From Bacteroidales bacterium (GTDB lineage Bacteria > Bacteroidota > Bacteroidia > Bacteroidales > UBA932), in NCBI GenBank assembly GCA_022648545.1, contig JALCMP010000019.1, forward strand, positions 1 to 37,136: a stretch of DNA of 37,136 bases, read 5' to 3'. Every line of letters begins with the position of its first letter. Positions within the stretch are counted from its first letter, which is position 1. The notes under the pieces are model-generated. The model made no database searches. It was not told where the DNA came from and saw only the letters and a list, made by a program, of their open reading frames with translations. Below are positions 8,038 to 16,842 of the stretch, piece by piece. Made by a program: the position numbers and the translations under genes.

Positions 8038-9366
8038 ATGGACAGTAATACATTATGGAATAAGGGTACCGCAGCCACCGACAGCGTGGAATCCTTTACG
8101 GTTGGAAACGACAGGATACTCGACCTCAAGCTTGCGAAATACGATGTTAAAGGATCCAAAGCTCATATAAAAATGCTGGCATCCATCGGCCTGCTTGATA
8201 AAGAAGAAGAAAAGACTCTTCAGCAGGGTCTGGACGAGATACTCGAAAAGATAGATTCCGGCGATTTCAGGCTGGAAGACGATGTTGAAGATATCCACTC
8301 CGAAGTAGAACTTATGCTTACTGCAAAATTCGGTGAAGCAGGAGAAAAAATACATTCGGGAAGATCGAGAAACGATCAGGTTCTCACGGACATAAAGCTT
8401 TTTCTAAAAGATCAGGCACAGGATCTGAGAGACGAAATACTGGAATTGTTCGGCTCCTTACAGAAATTAAGCGAAAAATATAAGGATATTTTACTGCCCG
8501 GCTATACACACGGACAAATAGCAATGCCGTCTTCATTCGGCATGTGGTTCGGCGCTTATGCCGAAGCCCTGATAGACGACATGTATATGCTGGCAGGAGC
8601 CTACAGGGTCATAGATCAGAATCCTCTGGGATCGGCTGCCGGATACGGAAATTCATTTCCGCTCGACAGGGAAATGACCACGAGTTTGCTGGGGTTCTCC
8701 TCCCTTAACTATAATTCTGTGGCAGCCCAGCTCAGCAGAGGCAAAACAGAAAAGGCGCTCGCTGCAGCCATGTCGCAAATAGCATCTACATTAAACAGAT
8801 TCGCCGCGGACTGCTGCATGTTCATGTGTCCCAATTTCGGATTTATAAAATTCCCGGACGAATTTACCACGGGATCAAGCATTATGCCGCACAAGAAAAA
8901 TCCCGACGTATGGGAACTGGTAAGAGCCAACTGCAACAGGATAGAAAACCTTACTAACGAAATAAGCCTGCTGACTACAAATATACCACAGGGATATCAC
9001 AGGGATTTTCAACTTCTTAAAGACATATTATTCCCGGGACTTGAAAAGATGCACTCATGTCTTAAGATGACGAAATATATGATAGAAAATGTTTCCGTTA
9101 ATAAAAACATACTCGATGACCCCAGATACGAATATCTGTTTACCGTAGAAAAAGTCAATAAGCTTGTCCGGGATGGAATACCTTTCAGGGAAGCTTATAA
9201 GAAAGTCGGAAAGGAAGTTAACGAGGGGAAATTCCATTATGTCGCCAAAGAAGGAAAAGGCAATAAAATAACATCGGTAAAACAGCTCGGGCACACCCAT
9301 GAAGGCAGTATAGGAAATCTATGCAACGATAAGATAAAAGAGAAGATGGAAAAGGCAGTATTCTGA
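8038..9366 (+). CDS. argH: argininosuccinate lyase
   Basis: A 442-residue member of the fumarase/aspartase superfamily that splits argininosuccinate into arginine and fumarate, the last step of the pathway. The signature GSSIMPHKKNPD is visible from about residue 279, and EDIHSEVE and HSGRSRNDQ are typical N-terminal ArgH motifs. The start used is ATG 8038, giving MDSNTLWNKG. An in-frame TTG at 8017 would overlap the preceding gene and is less likely. It is the final gene of the operon, with a strong terminator 42 nt later. Confidence 0.95.
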   Translation: MDSNTLWNKGTAATDSVESFTVGNDRILDLKLAKYDVKGSKAHIKMLASIGLLDKEEEKTLQQGLDEILEKIDSGDFRLEDDVEDIHSEVELMLTAKFGEAGEKIHSGRSRNDQVLTDIKLFLKDQAQDLRDEILELFGSLQKLSEKYKDILLPGYTHGQIAMPSSFGMWFGAYAEALIDDMYMLAGAYRVIDQNPLGSAAGYGNSFPLDREMTTSLLGFSSLNYNSVAAQLSRGKTEKALAAAMSQIASTLNRFAADCCMFMCPNFGFIKFPDEFTTGSSIMPHKKNPDVWELVRANCNRIENLTNEISLLTTNIPQGYHRDFQLLKDILFPGLEKMHSCLKMTKYMIENVSVNKNILDDPRYEYLFTVEKVNKLVRDGIPFREAYKKVGKEVNEGKFHYVAKEGKGNKITSVKQLGHTHEGSIGNLCNDKIKEKMEKAVF

Positions 9367-9407
9367 TCTTTTACACACTTTTATACATGCGGGTATTACA
9401 AATATAA

Positions 9408-9439
9408 AATGGAGGGCGTTAAGTTTAACGCCCTCCATT
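9408..9439. terminator. bidirectional terminator between argH and rng
   Basis: A perfect 15-bp stem (aatggagggcgttaa / ttaacgccctccatt, 9408-9422 with 9425-9439) with a 2-nt nominal loop. It lies between two converging genes and is followed on the plus strand by taaaatttaaat; on the minus strand a T-containing tract follows as well. It probably ends both the arginine operon and the RNase G transcript. Confidence 0.85.
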
Positions 9440-9485
9440 AAAATTTAAATATGCACGTCCTTGCGCTCCAAGCAGCAATGACGCT

Positions 9486-11042
9486 CTACTCTTCTTCTAT
9501 TTTTTCTCCGGATGGATTCAACCATTCCGTCTGCAGCAGGGCATACTCTGAATTAACTTTGAGTTTGATCCTGCAGGAATATTTCCGGCACCATTTTTTT
9601 CTGATGCTGTCAAGAAATCCCTTATTCAAATAGGCTTCCAGAAGAGGATTCGTTTCCAGAATAAATGATTTAATTTTCTTTTCCTTAACGTAATATGCCA
9701 GTTGCCTTTCCAATGTCTTATCTATTACTATGCTGGGGGCTATTTCCCCCGTACCGTGACACATCGGACATTTTTCATTTACGTTGATTTCAGTAGCGGG
9801 TCTGACTCTTTGCCTGGTTATTTGCATAAGACCGAACTTCGACAGAGGAAGTACATTGTGTTTCGCCCTGTCGGTGGAAAGCAAATCCTGCATATGCCTG
9901 AAAAGCTTGTTCCTGTTATCGGGCGAATCCATATCTATGAAATCGACTATTACGATTCCGCCAAGATCCCTCAGCCTCATCTGTCTTGCTATTTCATCCG
10001 CGGCATTCATATTAACGGTAAATGAATTTTCTTCCTGGGATATACCGTTTTTAGCTCGTATTCCACTGTTTACATCAACAACGTTGAGAGCTTCGGTATG
10101 TTCTATAACGATATATGCCCCCTGTTTAAGAGGAACTATCTTTCCGAACGATCCCTTTATTTGTCGCGTTACATCAAAACGATCGAAGATGGGTTCGCCA
10201 CCCTTATACAGCTTTACTATTTTTTCAAGTTCAGGCGATATGGTGCTTATATACTCCTTCACTTCCCTGAAAACAGATTCGTCGTTTACGTATATGTTTG
10301 AAAAGGAATCGTTGAGAAGATCCCTTAAGACTACAATGGTTTTGCTTGTTTCGGAAAAAAGCAAATCGGGAATCTTACGTTTGGCAACTTTTGGCCATGA
10401 ATCTTCCCACTTTCTTATCAGGGATTTTAATTCGGTATCCAGCACTACCGCCCTTTTACCTTCCGCGGCAGTACGTATTATTACACCGTAATTCTTTGGA
10501 AGTATGCTGTATATAAGACGTTCAAGTCTCCTGCGTTCTTCCTTCGACGTTATCTTCTGAGAGATGTTGACTGATTTTGCAAATGGCAGAAGTACAAGAT
10601 TTCTGCCTGCCAGTGATATCTCCGCCGTCAACCTGGATCCCTTTGTTGAAATCGGTTCTTTAACTATCTGAACGATAACCGGCTGTCCAGGCTGAAGCAC
10701 ATCATTTATTCTACCTTCCTTTTCGAGGGGTTCACCTATTTTAATACCGGAGAAAAAAGATTTGGCATCCCTATTAGGGTTCATCTGCCTTACGAACGTA
10801 TCGAAGGCCCTGAAATTCAGACCGAGATCCAGATAGTGCATGAACGCTTCCTTGCTGTCGCCTATATCAACGAACGCAGCATTCAACGCAGGCATGACTT
10901 TTTTTACCTTCCCAAGGTAAACGTCACCCACGAGATAAGAACTGTCATTCTTTTCCTTGTTAAGCTCGGCAAGCCTATGGTTCTCCAACAAAGCTATTTG
11001 AACTTCGGCAGATTCTACATCAATTATTAAATCTTTCTCCAT
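9486..11042 (-). CDS. rng: ribonuclease G/E family endoribonuclease
   Basis: A 518-residue protein of the RNase E/G family, close to the length of RNase G and lacking the long scaffold tail of RNase E. It has the N-terminal S1 domain (GDVYLGKVKKVMPALNAAFV and DIGDSKEAFMHYLDL), the metal-binding aspartate motifs VVDVNSG and IVIVDFIDMD, and the zinc-link cysteines CPMCHGTG. It acts in rRNA 5' maturation and mRNA decay. It is the last gene of a minus-strand group with HU and the 30-residue basic protein. A possible internal terminator lies just upstream at 11058-11090, so its expression may be partly uncoupled from theirs. Confidence 0.95.
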   Translation of the reverse strand: MEKDLIIDVESAEVQIALLENHRLAELNKEKNDSSYLVGDVYLGKVKKVMPALNAAFVDIGDSKEAFMHYLDLGLNFRAFDTFVRQMNPNRDAKSFFSGIKIGEPLEKEGRINDVLQPGQPVIVQIVKEPISTKGSRLTAEISLAGRNLVLLPFAKSVNISQKITSKEERRRLERLIYSILPKNYGVIIRTAAEGKRAVVLDTELKSLIRKWEDSWPKVAKRKIPDLLFSETSKTIVVLRDLLNDSFSNIYVNDESVFREVKEYISTISPELEKIVKLYKGGEPIFDRFDVTRQIKGSFGKIVPLKQGAYIVIEHTEALNVVDVNSGIRAKNGISQEENSFTVNMNAADEIARQMRLRDLGGIVIVDFIDMDSPDNRNKLFRHMQDLLSTDRAKHNVLPLSKFGLMQITRQRVRPATEINVNEKCPMCHGTGEIAPSIVIDKTLERQLAYYVKEKKIKSFILETNPLLEAYLNKGFLDSIRKKWCRKYSCRIKLKVNSEYALLQTEWLNPSGEKIEEE

Positions 11043-11057
11043 TTATTAAAAAACAAT

Positions 11058-11090
11058 AATCTAAAGCAGATCCAGGACCCGCTTTAGATT
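11058..11090 (-). terminator. hairpin upstream of rng (terminator or attenuator)
   Basis: aatctaaagc (11058-11067) pairs with gctttagatt (11081-11090) as a perfect 10-bp stem with a 13-nt loop. On the minus strand it is followed by tattgttttttaataaat, so it resembles an intrinsic terminator. It ends 16 nt before the rng start and sits after the 30-residue ORF, where it would limit read-through into rng. Confidence 0.6.
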
Positions 11091-11112
11091 AATTTTACAA
11101 GACATGTAAGAC

Positions 11113-11205
11113 TTATTTGCGAGTCTTATGTCTATTTTTGCGTAAACGCTTCTTGCGTTTATGCGTAGACATTTTATGCCTTTTTCTTTTTTTTCCGCTT
11201 GGCAT
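11113..11205 (-). CDS. 30-residue highly basic protein, candidate Bacteroidota ribosomal protein
   Basis: A short ORF that size cut-offs miss. The minus strand encodes MPSGKKRKRHKMSTHKRKKR followed by LRKNRHKTRK and a stop: 30 residues, more than half of them Lys or Arg plus several His. Such composition is typical of tiny ribosomal proteins buried in rRNA. The same gene between HU and RNase G is, as far as I recall, widespread in Bacteroidota. It may be the phylum-specific ribosomal protein reported from a Flavobacterium ribosome structure (bL38), but I cannot confirm that from sequence. An internal ATG (codon 12) could give a shorter form. An imperfect hairpin (taagact / agtctta) overlaps its stop codon. 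Confidence 0.75.
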   Translation of the reverse strand: MPSGKKRKRHKMSTHKRKKRLRKNRHKTRK

Positions 11206-11233
11206 GATAATTAATTAATTAGTATATTTGTTA

Positions 11234-11518
11234 TTATTTCCTGCCGTCTTTAACCTTTGCGGCGAAAGCCTTGGAAGGCTTGAACGCCGGAACGTTGTGA
11301 GCCGGAATAATAATAGTCGTCTTCTTGGAAATATTTCTCGCAGTCTTTTTAGCACGTCTTTTTACAACGAAACTTCCAAAGCCGCGAAGATATACGTTAT
11401 TGTTTTTCGCAAGAGATCCTTTCACACTATCCATAAAGGACTCGATAACATTTTGAACGGCAATTTTTTCCATTCCTGTTGCCTTAGCAACCTCATTTAC
11501 GATATCAGCTTTTGTCAT
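11234..11518 (-). CDS. HU/IHF-family DNA-binding protein
   Basis: A 94-residue histone-like protein. It shows the HU fold: N-terminal helices (MTKADIVNEVAKATGMEK), the strand motif VYLRGFGSFVVKRRAKKTAR, and the DNA-intercalating arm with the conserved proline in IIPAHNVPAFKPSKAF. It binds and bends DNA as a dimer and organises the nucleoid. A very good Bacteroidota promoter sits about 54 nt upstream of its start, so it probably leads the transcript that continues into the 30-residue basic protein. Confidence 0.95.
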   Translation of the reverse strand: MTKADIVNEVAKATGMEKIAVQNVIESFMDSVKGSLAKNNNVYLRGFGSFVVKRRAKKTARNISKKTTIIIPAHNVPAFKPSKAFAAKVKDGRK

Positions 11519-11571
11519 GATTGAAAATTTATTAATAAATGATTAATTTATTTCTTTCCCTTTTTTGCGTT

Positions 11572-11603
11572 GCAAATTTAGAGGAATATTTTTAATTATC
11601 AAA
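11572..11603 (-). promoter_or_regulatory. promoter of the HU gene
   Basis: On the minus strand, TTTG (11600-11603) and TAAATTTGC (11572-11580) are separated by exactly 19 nt, a perfect Bacteroidota sigma-ABfr promoter. The implied leader is about 50 nt. Confidence 0.85.
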
Positions 11604-11653
11604 TGTTTATTGTCTTTTGGCTCCTTTTGCGGAATATCAATGACAATATTAAT

Positions 11654-11661
11654 TAAATTTG
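11654..11661 (+). promoter_or_regulatory. -7 box abutting the start codon of the outer-membrane protein gene
   Basis: TAAATTTG matches the Bacteroidota -7 element and ends only 4 nt before the ATG at 11666. The nearest TTTG upstream (11626-11629) is 24 nt away, longer than the normal 19-21. If used, the mRNA would have almost no leader. Confidence 0.45.
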
Positions 11662-11665
11662 CGGT

Positions 11666-13087
11666 ATGAAAGTTTACTTCCCATTCATACTGTTCCTTTT
11701 TATCTCCTACCAATGTTTATGCCAACCTGTTGGTAATTCGAAGATTTACATTTCCGATATAAGTATCGGAGGGAACAAAAGCGTAAAAAATATAACCATT
11801 TTAAGGGAGCTGGCTCTGAACGAAGGGGAGACTCTTACTTTACAGGAGCTGAACAGAGAAATAAAAATATCCAGGGATAATCTGCAGAATACATCGCTTT
11901 TCAATACAATACATATAAAATACGAGTTATTAAAACCTGACGGAAACGACATCAACCCCGATTTCGGGATCCCATGCAAAATAAGAATAGAAGTTCAGGA
12001 ACGATGGTACTACTGGCCGTGGATAAATATAAAGCTGGAAGACAGGAACCTTTCTTCGTGGCTGAAGAATTTCGACATGAACAGAGTTACATTGGATCTC
12101 GGACTTAAGATAGACAATATAAACGGCGTAGGACAAAAAATGATACTGGGATGCTCCGTCGGATACGAGCGCAGCCTTATGCTTTCTTATAAAAACATAA
12201 TACTCGATAGTGCCGGTAAAAATATAATAGGAGGAAAGATATATACCCACTCCAATAAAACTTCCAATTTCGGAACGTCATTCAATAAACCCCTGTATAT
12301 AAAAAGCGATAAGAAAATAGACCGTGCAACCGGAATTAATCTCAACTATACATACCGTGCGGACGTGAGGATAAAGCACACTTTTTCTCTGAATCTTGAA
12401 TATTCCAAAATAAACGATTCAATTTTATTCTACAATCCATATTATTGGGGACATAGAGGCAATACCGATTTCACTTATACGGTAAAGTATAAATTCGAAA
12501 ACGACCAGAGAAATTACTACGTTTACCCAACCAGCGGCTACTACCTTTCGGCGGAAGAAATAATAATGACAGGAGACAAATGTTCGCAATGGTCTACCAG
12601 AACTTCAACTACAGCTCAATATTTCAAGCCTTTGAATAAAAGATGGTTCCTTAGCGGTTCTCTTAAATTGTCGGCTTCCGCCTCGCGGAAAAGATCCTAC
12701 ATTCTGGAACGTGTAGTGGGATATGACGGCGTTTCGATCTGCGGCTATGATTATTATGTTATAGACGGACAACACTTCGGAGTTTTCAATTCCACCGTCA
12801 AGTTTCTGCTGCTTCCTAAAACGGAAAAATATTTCAAATGCCTGAGGAACATTCCAAAATTCAACCCCGTTCCTCTTACCATATATATAAAGGCTATGGG
12901 TGATGCGGGCTATATCCGCAACAGCCATGCCTATCTTACAAATAACATGTGCAATTCCATGCTTTTAGGTACCGGCATAGGAATAGACTGCATATCATAC
13001 TACGATATGCTGTTCAGTCTCAGTTATTGCATCAACCGCAGCGGAACTCGCGGAATATATTTCGGCATCAATATACCTATAATGTAA
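11666..13087 (+). CDS. BamA/TamA-like outer-membrane protein (POTRA plus beta-barrel)
   Basis: A 473-residue exported protein. The first ~20 residues are a signal peptide (MKVYFPFILFLFISYQCLC). Residues ~26-105 form one POTRA-like domain with the typical ISIGGNKSVKNITILREL and an LNREIKISRDNLQNTSLF helix. The rest is rich in alternating aromatic/polar strands, as in an Omp85 barrel. One POTRA, rather than five, excludes BamA itself; it is a short Omp85-family member of unknown cargo. No patatin or partner gene is adjacent. The C-terminus (FGINIPIM) lacks the classic terminal Phe. It stands alone on the plus strand, with 119 nt before lon. Confidence 0.75.
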   Translation: MKVYFPFILFLFISYQCLCQPVGNSKIYISDISIGGNKSVKNITILRELALNEGETLTLQELNREIKISRDNLQNTSLFNTIHIKYELLKPDGNDINPDFGIPCKIRIEVQERWYYWPWINIKLEDRNLSSWLKNFDMNRVTLDLGLKIDNINGVGQKMILGCSVGYERSLMLSYKNIILDSAGKNIIGGKIYTHSNKTSNFGTSFNKPLYIKSDKKIDRATGINLNYTYRADVRIKHTFSLNLEYSKINDSILFYNPYYWGHRGNTDFTYTVKYKFENDQRNYYVYPTSGYYLSAEEIIMTGDKCSQWSTRTSTTAQYFKPLNKRWFLSGSLKLSASASRKRSYILERVVGYDGVSICGYDYYVIDGQHFGVFNSTVKFLLLPKTEKYFKCLRNIPKFNPVPLTIYIKAMGDAGYIRNSHAYLTNNMCNSMLLGTGIGIDCISYYDMLFSLSYCINRSGTRGIYFGINIPIM

Positions 13088-13206
13088 TTCTGCACGTTGC
13101 CGTATTTAATGGTATGGCAGTTTGGCATAAAGATTGACCCACTATCGTACGGTTTCATTTAAAACCGCCATTTTACATTTTACTGACATTTTGACAAAAC
13201 ATTTTT

Positions 13207-15612
13207 ATGAAAATACCGAAATTAGAATTCAACGATCTTTTGGGAGCGACAATCAATGTTCTTCCGATTGCGAACATTGATGAAACTTCAAAAGTACATG
13301 AAGACGGATTGCCGGGGACTTTACCAATTCTGGCATTGCGGGACACGGTTCTTTTTCCGGGCACGATTCTCCCTGTAACAATTGGGCGGGACAAATCCTT
13401 GAAATTAATAAAATCATTATATAAATCGTCCAAAATCATAGGAGCCGTAACCCAGAGAGACGCAAAGAGTGAGGATCCGGGAAAAACCGAATTATTCAAC
13501 ATAGGGACCTCCGGCAAGATAATAAAGCTCATTGAGATGCCTGACGGGGCCATAACCGCTATAATTCAGGGTATAAAAAGATTCACACTCAAGGAAATCC
13601 TCTCCAAGGAGCCATATTTAATAGGAGTGGTGGATTACCTCAACGATATAATCCCTTCTAAAAACGACAAGGACATGGAAGCTCTTGCAGATTCCATAAA
13701 GGATGCTGCCATGTTCATTTTAAAGGAATCACCGCATATGACTCCCGATACGAGCATAGCTATAAAGAATATAGAAGGATATGAATTCCTGGTTAACTTC
13801 ATATCTTCCGGAATGGATACCGAGGATCCGGGAGAAAAGATGAAGCTTCTTAACGAAGGAAGTATAAAGCAAAGAGGTTACCTGCTTTACCAGATGCTGG
13901 ACAAACAGATAGAAATACTTAAGATAAAAGAAGATATCCAGCAGAAGGTAAAATCCGAAATGGATCAACAGCAAAGGGAATATTACCTTAACAATCAGCT
14001 GAAAACGATCCAGCAGGAGCTTGGAATGGACGGTAATATTCAGGATATAAGCGAATTGAGAGATCGCTCCAAAAACAAGAAATGGAGCGACGATGTAAAA
14101 AAGGTTTTTGAAAAAGAACTTTCGAAACTCGAAAAGATAGCACCCACCTCTCCCGAATACGGTATACAGTTGAGTTATCTGGAATTCATCCTTGATCTAC
14201 CGTGGAATACTGAAACAAAAGATAATCTGAATCTCAAGAATGCCGAGAAAGTACTGGACCACGATCATTACGGATTGGAGAAAGTTAAGGAAAGAATCAT
14301 AGAATATCTTGCCGTCCTCAAACTGAAAGGAGATATGAAGTCTCCCATCATATGCCTTTACGGCCCTCCGGGTGTCGGCAAAACATCTCTGGGAAAATCC
14401 ATTGCAAAATCCCTGGGCAGAAAATACGAAAGGATTTCGCTTGGAGGACTGCACGACGAATCTGAAATAAGAGGACACAGGAGAACATATATAGGAGCCA
14501 TGCCCGGCCGGATAATAGAGGCTATAAAAAAAGCGGGGTCATCCAACCCGGTCATAGTTCTGGATGAAATAGACAAGGTAAGCAACGATTACAGAGGAGA
14601 TCCGTCTTCCGCCCTTCTGGAAGTTCTTGACCCCGAACAGAACGTGGCTTTCCACGATAATTATCTTGACATAGACTACGACCTGTCGAGGGTTCTGTTC
14701 ATAACCACGGCCAACAACGTCTCTTCAATCCAGCCGGCACTGCGCGACAGAATGGAAATGATAAACGTTACCGGTTATATTGCGGAGGAAAAATTCTTCA
14801 TTGCAAGGGATTTCCTTATTCCTAAGCAGACGAAGGAACACGGACTGACGGAAAAACAGTTCAAATTCTCCGACGGGGCCATAAAATCCATAATAAACAA
14901 TTACACCAGCGAATCCGGGGTGAGGAATCTGGAAAAGCAAATAGCCAAACTTGCAAGGAACGTTGCCAAAGATATAGCGCTAGATAAGAAAGTTCCGGTT
15001 GAGATAACGGAAAGTACCGTAAAAAAAATATTGGGCCTTCCGACTGCAATACACGATATACAAAAAGGGAACGAAGGTCCGGGTGTAGTTACGGGACTTG
15101 CATGGACCGAAGTCGGAGGCGAAATACTCTTCATTGAATCCAGCCTCAGCGAAGGCAAGGGCACGCTTACCACTACGGGAAACCTCGGAGATGTAATGAA
15201 GGAATCGGTAATGATAGCATATCAGTATATAAAGGCACATCCATCGCTGATAGGTGTTACGCCCAAGCTGATAGCTTCAAAGAACGTACATGTTCATGTT
15301 CCGGAAGGCGCCATTCCGAAAGACGGGCCTTCAGCCGGCATAGCGATGGTGAGTTCCATGGCATCGGCCTTTAAGAAAAAAGCGGTAAAACACGGAATTG
15401 CCATGACAGGAGAAATGACACTCAGAGGCAAGGTTCTGCCTGTAGGCGGAATAAAGGAGAAAATTCTGGCGGCCAAGAGATCCGGCATCTCCACTATCGT
15501 AATTTCCAAAGAAAACGAACGCGATATAAAAGAAATCAAACCCCTATATATAAAAGGAATGAATTTTGTGTACGTAAAGACTATGGAAGATGTAATAAAA
15601 TTCATATTTTAG
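13207..15612 (+). CDS. lon: ATP-dependent protease Lon
   Basis: An 801-residue LonA protease that degrades misfolded and regulatory proteins. Domains in order: N-terminal substrate domain (LPILALRDTVLFPGTILPV), coiled region with QREYYLNNQLKTIQQELG, AAA+ module with Walker A GPPGVGKTSLGK and Walker B VIVLDEIDK, then the serine/lysine peptidase domain. The catalytic dyad is S709 in PKDGPSAG and K752 in GGIKEK. Length is normal. The first ~30 residues before the Lon domain are a short acidic extension, common in Bacteroidota. Transcription control is not evident: 13088-13206 shows no clear promoter match. Confidence 0.97.
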   Translation: MKIPKLEFNDLLGATINVLPIANIDETSKVHEDGLPGTLPILALRDTVLFPGTILPVTIGRDKSLKLIKSLYKSSKIIGAVTQRDAKSEDPGKTELFNIGTSGKIIKLIEMPDGAITAIIQGIKRFTLKEILSKEPYLIGVVDYLNDIIPSKNDKDMEALADSIKDAAMFILKESPHMTPDTSIAIKNIEGYEFLVNFISSGMDTEDPGEKMKLLNEGSIKQRGYLLYQMLDKQIEILKIKEDIQQKVKSEMDQQQREYYLNNQLKTIQQELGMDGNIQDISELRDRSKNKKWSDDVKKVFEKELSKLEKIAPTSPEYGIQLSYLEFILDLPWNTETKDNLNLKNAEKVLDHDHYGLEKVKERIIEYLAVLKLKGDMKSPIICLYGPPGVGKTSLGKSIAKSLGRKYERISLGGLHDESEIRGHRRTYIGAMPGRIIEAIKKAGSSNPVIVLDEIDKVSNDYRGDPSSALLEVLDPEQNVAFHDNYLDIDYDLSRVLFITTANNVSSIQPALRDRMEMINVTGYIAEEKFFIARDFLIPKQTKEHGLTEKQFKFSDGAIKSIINNYTSESGVRNLEKQIAKLARNVAKDIALDKKVPVEITESTVKKILGLPTAIHDIQKGNEGPGVVTGLAWTEVGGEILFIESSLSEGKGTLTTTGNLGDVMKESVMIAYQYIKAHPSLIGVTPKLIASKNVHVHVPEGAIPKDGPSAGIAMVSSMASAFKKKAVKHGIAMTGEMTLRGKVLPVGGIKEKILAAKRSGISTIVISKENERDIKEIKPLYIKGMNFVYVKTMEDVIKFIF

Positions 15613-15635
15613 ATTATTATAATTCGCATACCGAA

Positions 15636-16304
15636 ATGAACGTACAGATAGAAGAGTCTTGGAAAAAGGTTTTGCAAAAAGAATTTGAAAAACCATACTT
15701 CGAGACTCTTTCGAATTTCCTACATAGAGAAAAAAAGGCAGGCAAAATCATTTATCCGCCGGGAACTCTTATTTTCAACGCCTTCCGCCTGACACCTTTC
15801 GACAGGCTGAAAGTTGTCATACTGGGGCAGGATCCGTATCATAACCCGGGACAGGCCCACGGCCTTTCTTTTTCCGTTCCAGACGGAATTCCATCCCCTC
15901 CCTCCCTAAAAAACATATACAGGGAAATAGAAGAAGATCTGCATATTAAAATAAATAAAAACGGTAATCTTGCGGGATGGGCCGGTCAGGGGGTTTTTCT
16001 ACTTAATGCAATACTGACGGTAGAAGCCGGCAAGGCTGCATCACATTCACGCATAGGCTGGACCACATTTACCGATGCGGTAATAAAATGCATATCCGAA
16101 AATAAATCAGGCGTGGTTTTTATGCTGTGGGGCAATTTTGCAAAAGGCAAGAAGAATCTTATCGATCCTTCAAAACATCTGATATTGGAAGCAGCCCACC
16201 CTTCACCTCTTGCCGGAGGAGCATTTTTCGGATGCAGACATTTTTCCAAATGCAACGATTATTTAAAAAAACAAGGCTTGCCGCCTATAGACTGGAGCCT
16301 ATAA
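15636..16304 (+). CDS. ung: uracil-DNA glycosylase (family 1)
   Basis: A 222-residue UDG that removes uracil from DNA to start base-excision repair. The water-activating motif GQDPYHNPGQAHGLSFSV contains the catalytic Asp, and the DNA-intercalating loop appears as HPSPLAGGAFFGCRHF with its His. Length matches the family (about 220-230). It lies 23 nt after lon and 28 nt before coaD, so these three probably share a transcript, although the functions are unrelated. Confidence 0.96.
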   Translation: MNVQIEESWKKVLQKEFEKPYFETLSNFLHREKKAGKIIYPPGTLIFNAFRLTPFDRLKVVILGQDPYHNPGQAHGLSFSVPDGIPSPPSLKNIYREIEEDLHIKINKNGNLAGWAGQGVFLLNAILTVEAGKAASHSRIGWTTFTDAVIKCISENKSGVVFMLWGNFAKGKKNLIDPSKHLILEAAHPSPLAGGAFFGCRHFSKCNDYLKKQGLPPIDWSL

Positions 16305-16332
16305 AAACAAAAAAACAACAAAAAGTAAAGAT

Positions 16333-16818
16333 ATGAGGACAGCTATCTTTCCGGGGTCCTTCGACCCTTTCACACTGGGGCATATGGATGTTCTGGAATC
16401 ATCATTGAAATTATTCGACAACATCATAATTGCCGTAGGATTCAACAGTGCAAAGGAAAAAGGATATTTCAAACCCGAGCTAAGGGTTGAAATGATAAAA
16501 GACATAATAAGGGACAAAAAGAACATAAGTGTATGTTCTTATAGCGAGCTTACCGTCGAGTTATGTAAGAAATTGAATGTAAATTATATAGTAAGGGGTC
16601 TAAGGACTACTACCGACTTCGAGCTAGAGAGTGTAATAGCACAGGCGAACAAAAAGATGAAAAAAGATATCCTTACAGTATTCATCCCTGCGTGTCAGGA
16701 ATATTCGTTCATATCTTCAACCGTGGTAAGAGACGTACTGATTCATAATGGAGATGCATCCATGTTCCTGCCGGAAAATATTGATATAGAAAAATATATA
16801 GAGATGAACAGGAAATAA
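16333..16818 (+). CDS. coaD: pantetheine-phosphate adenylyltransferase
   Basis: A 161-residue nucleotidyltransferase that makes dephospho-CoA from 4'-phosphopantetheine and ATP, the penultimate CoA step. The opening motif FPGSFDPFTLGHMDV has the (T/H)xGH nucleotidyl-transfer signature, VRGLRTTTDFE is the pantetheine-binding segment, and SSTVVRD is the ISS/TxxRE-type motif. It is full length, in the usual range of 155-165 residues. Confidence 0.96.
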   Translation: MRTAIFPGSFDPFTLGHMDVLESSLKLFDNIIIAVGFNSAKEKGYFKPELRVEMIKDIIRDKKNISVCSYSELTVELCKKLNVNYIVRGLRTTTDFELESVIAQANKKMKKDILTVFIPACQEYSFISSTVVRDVLIHNGDASMFLPENIDIEKYIEMNRK

Positions 16819-16842
16819 TTAATTTAATGCATCCCTGGGGAA

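Noticed and set aside
9784-10491. 235-residue plus-strand ORF inside rng
   Set aside because: It is an antisense shadow of a clearly conserved RNase G gene.
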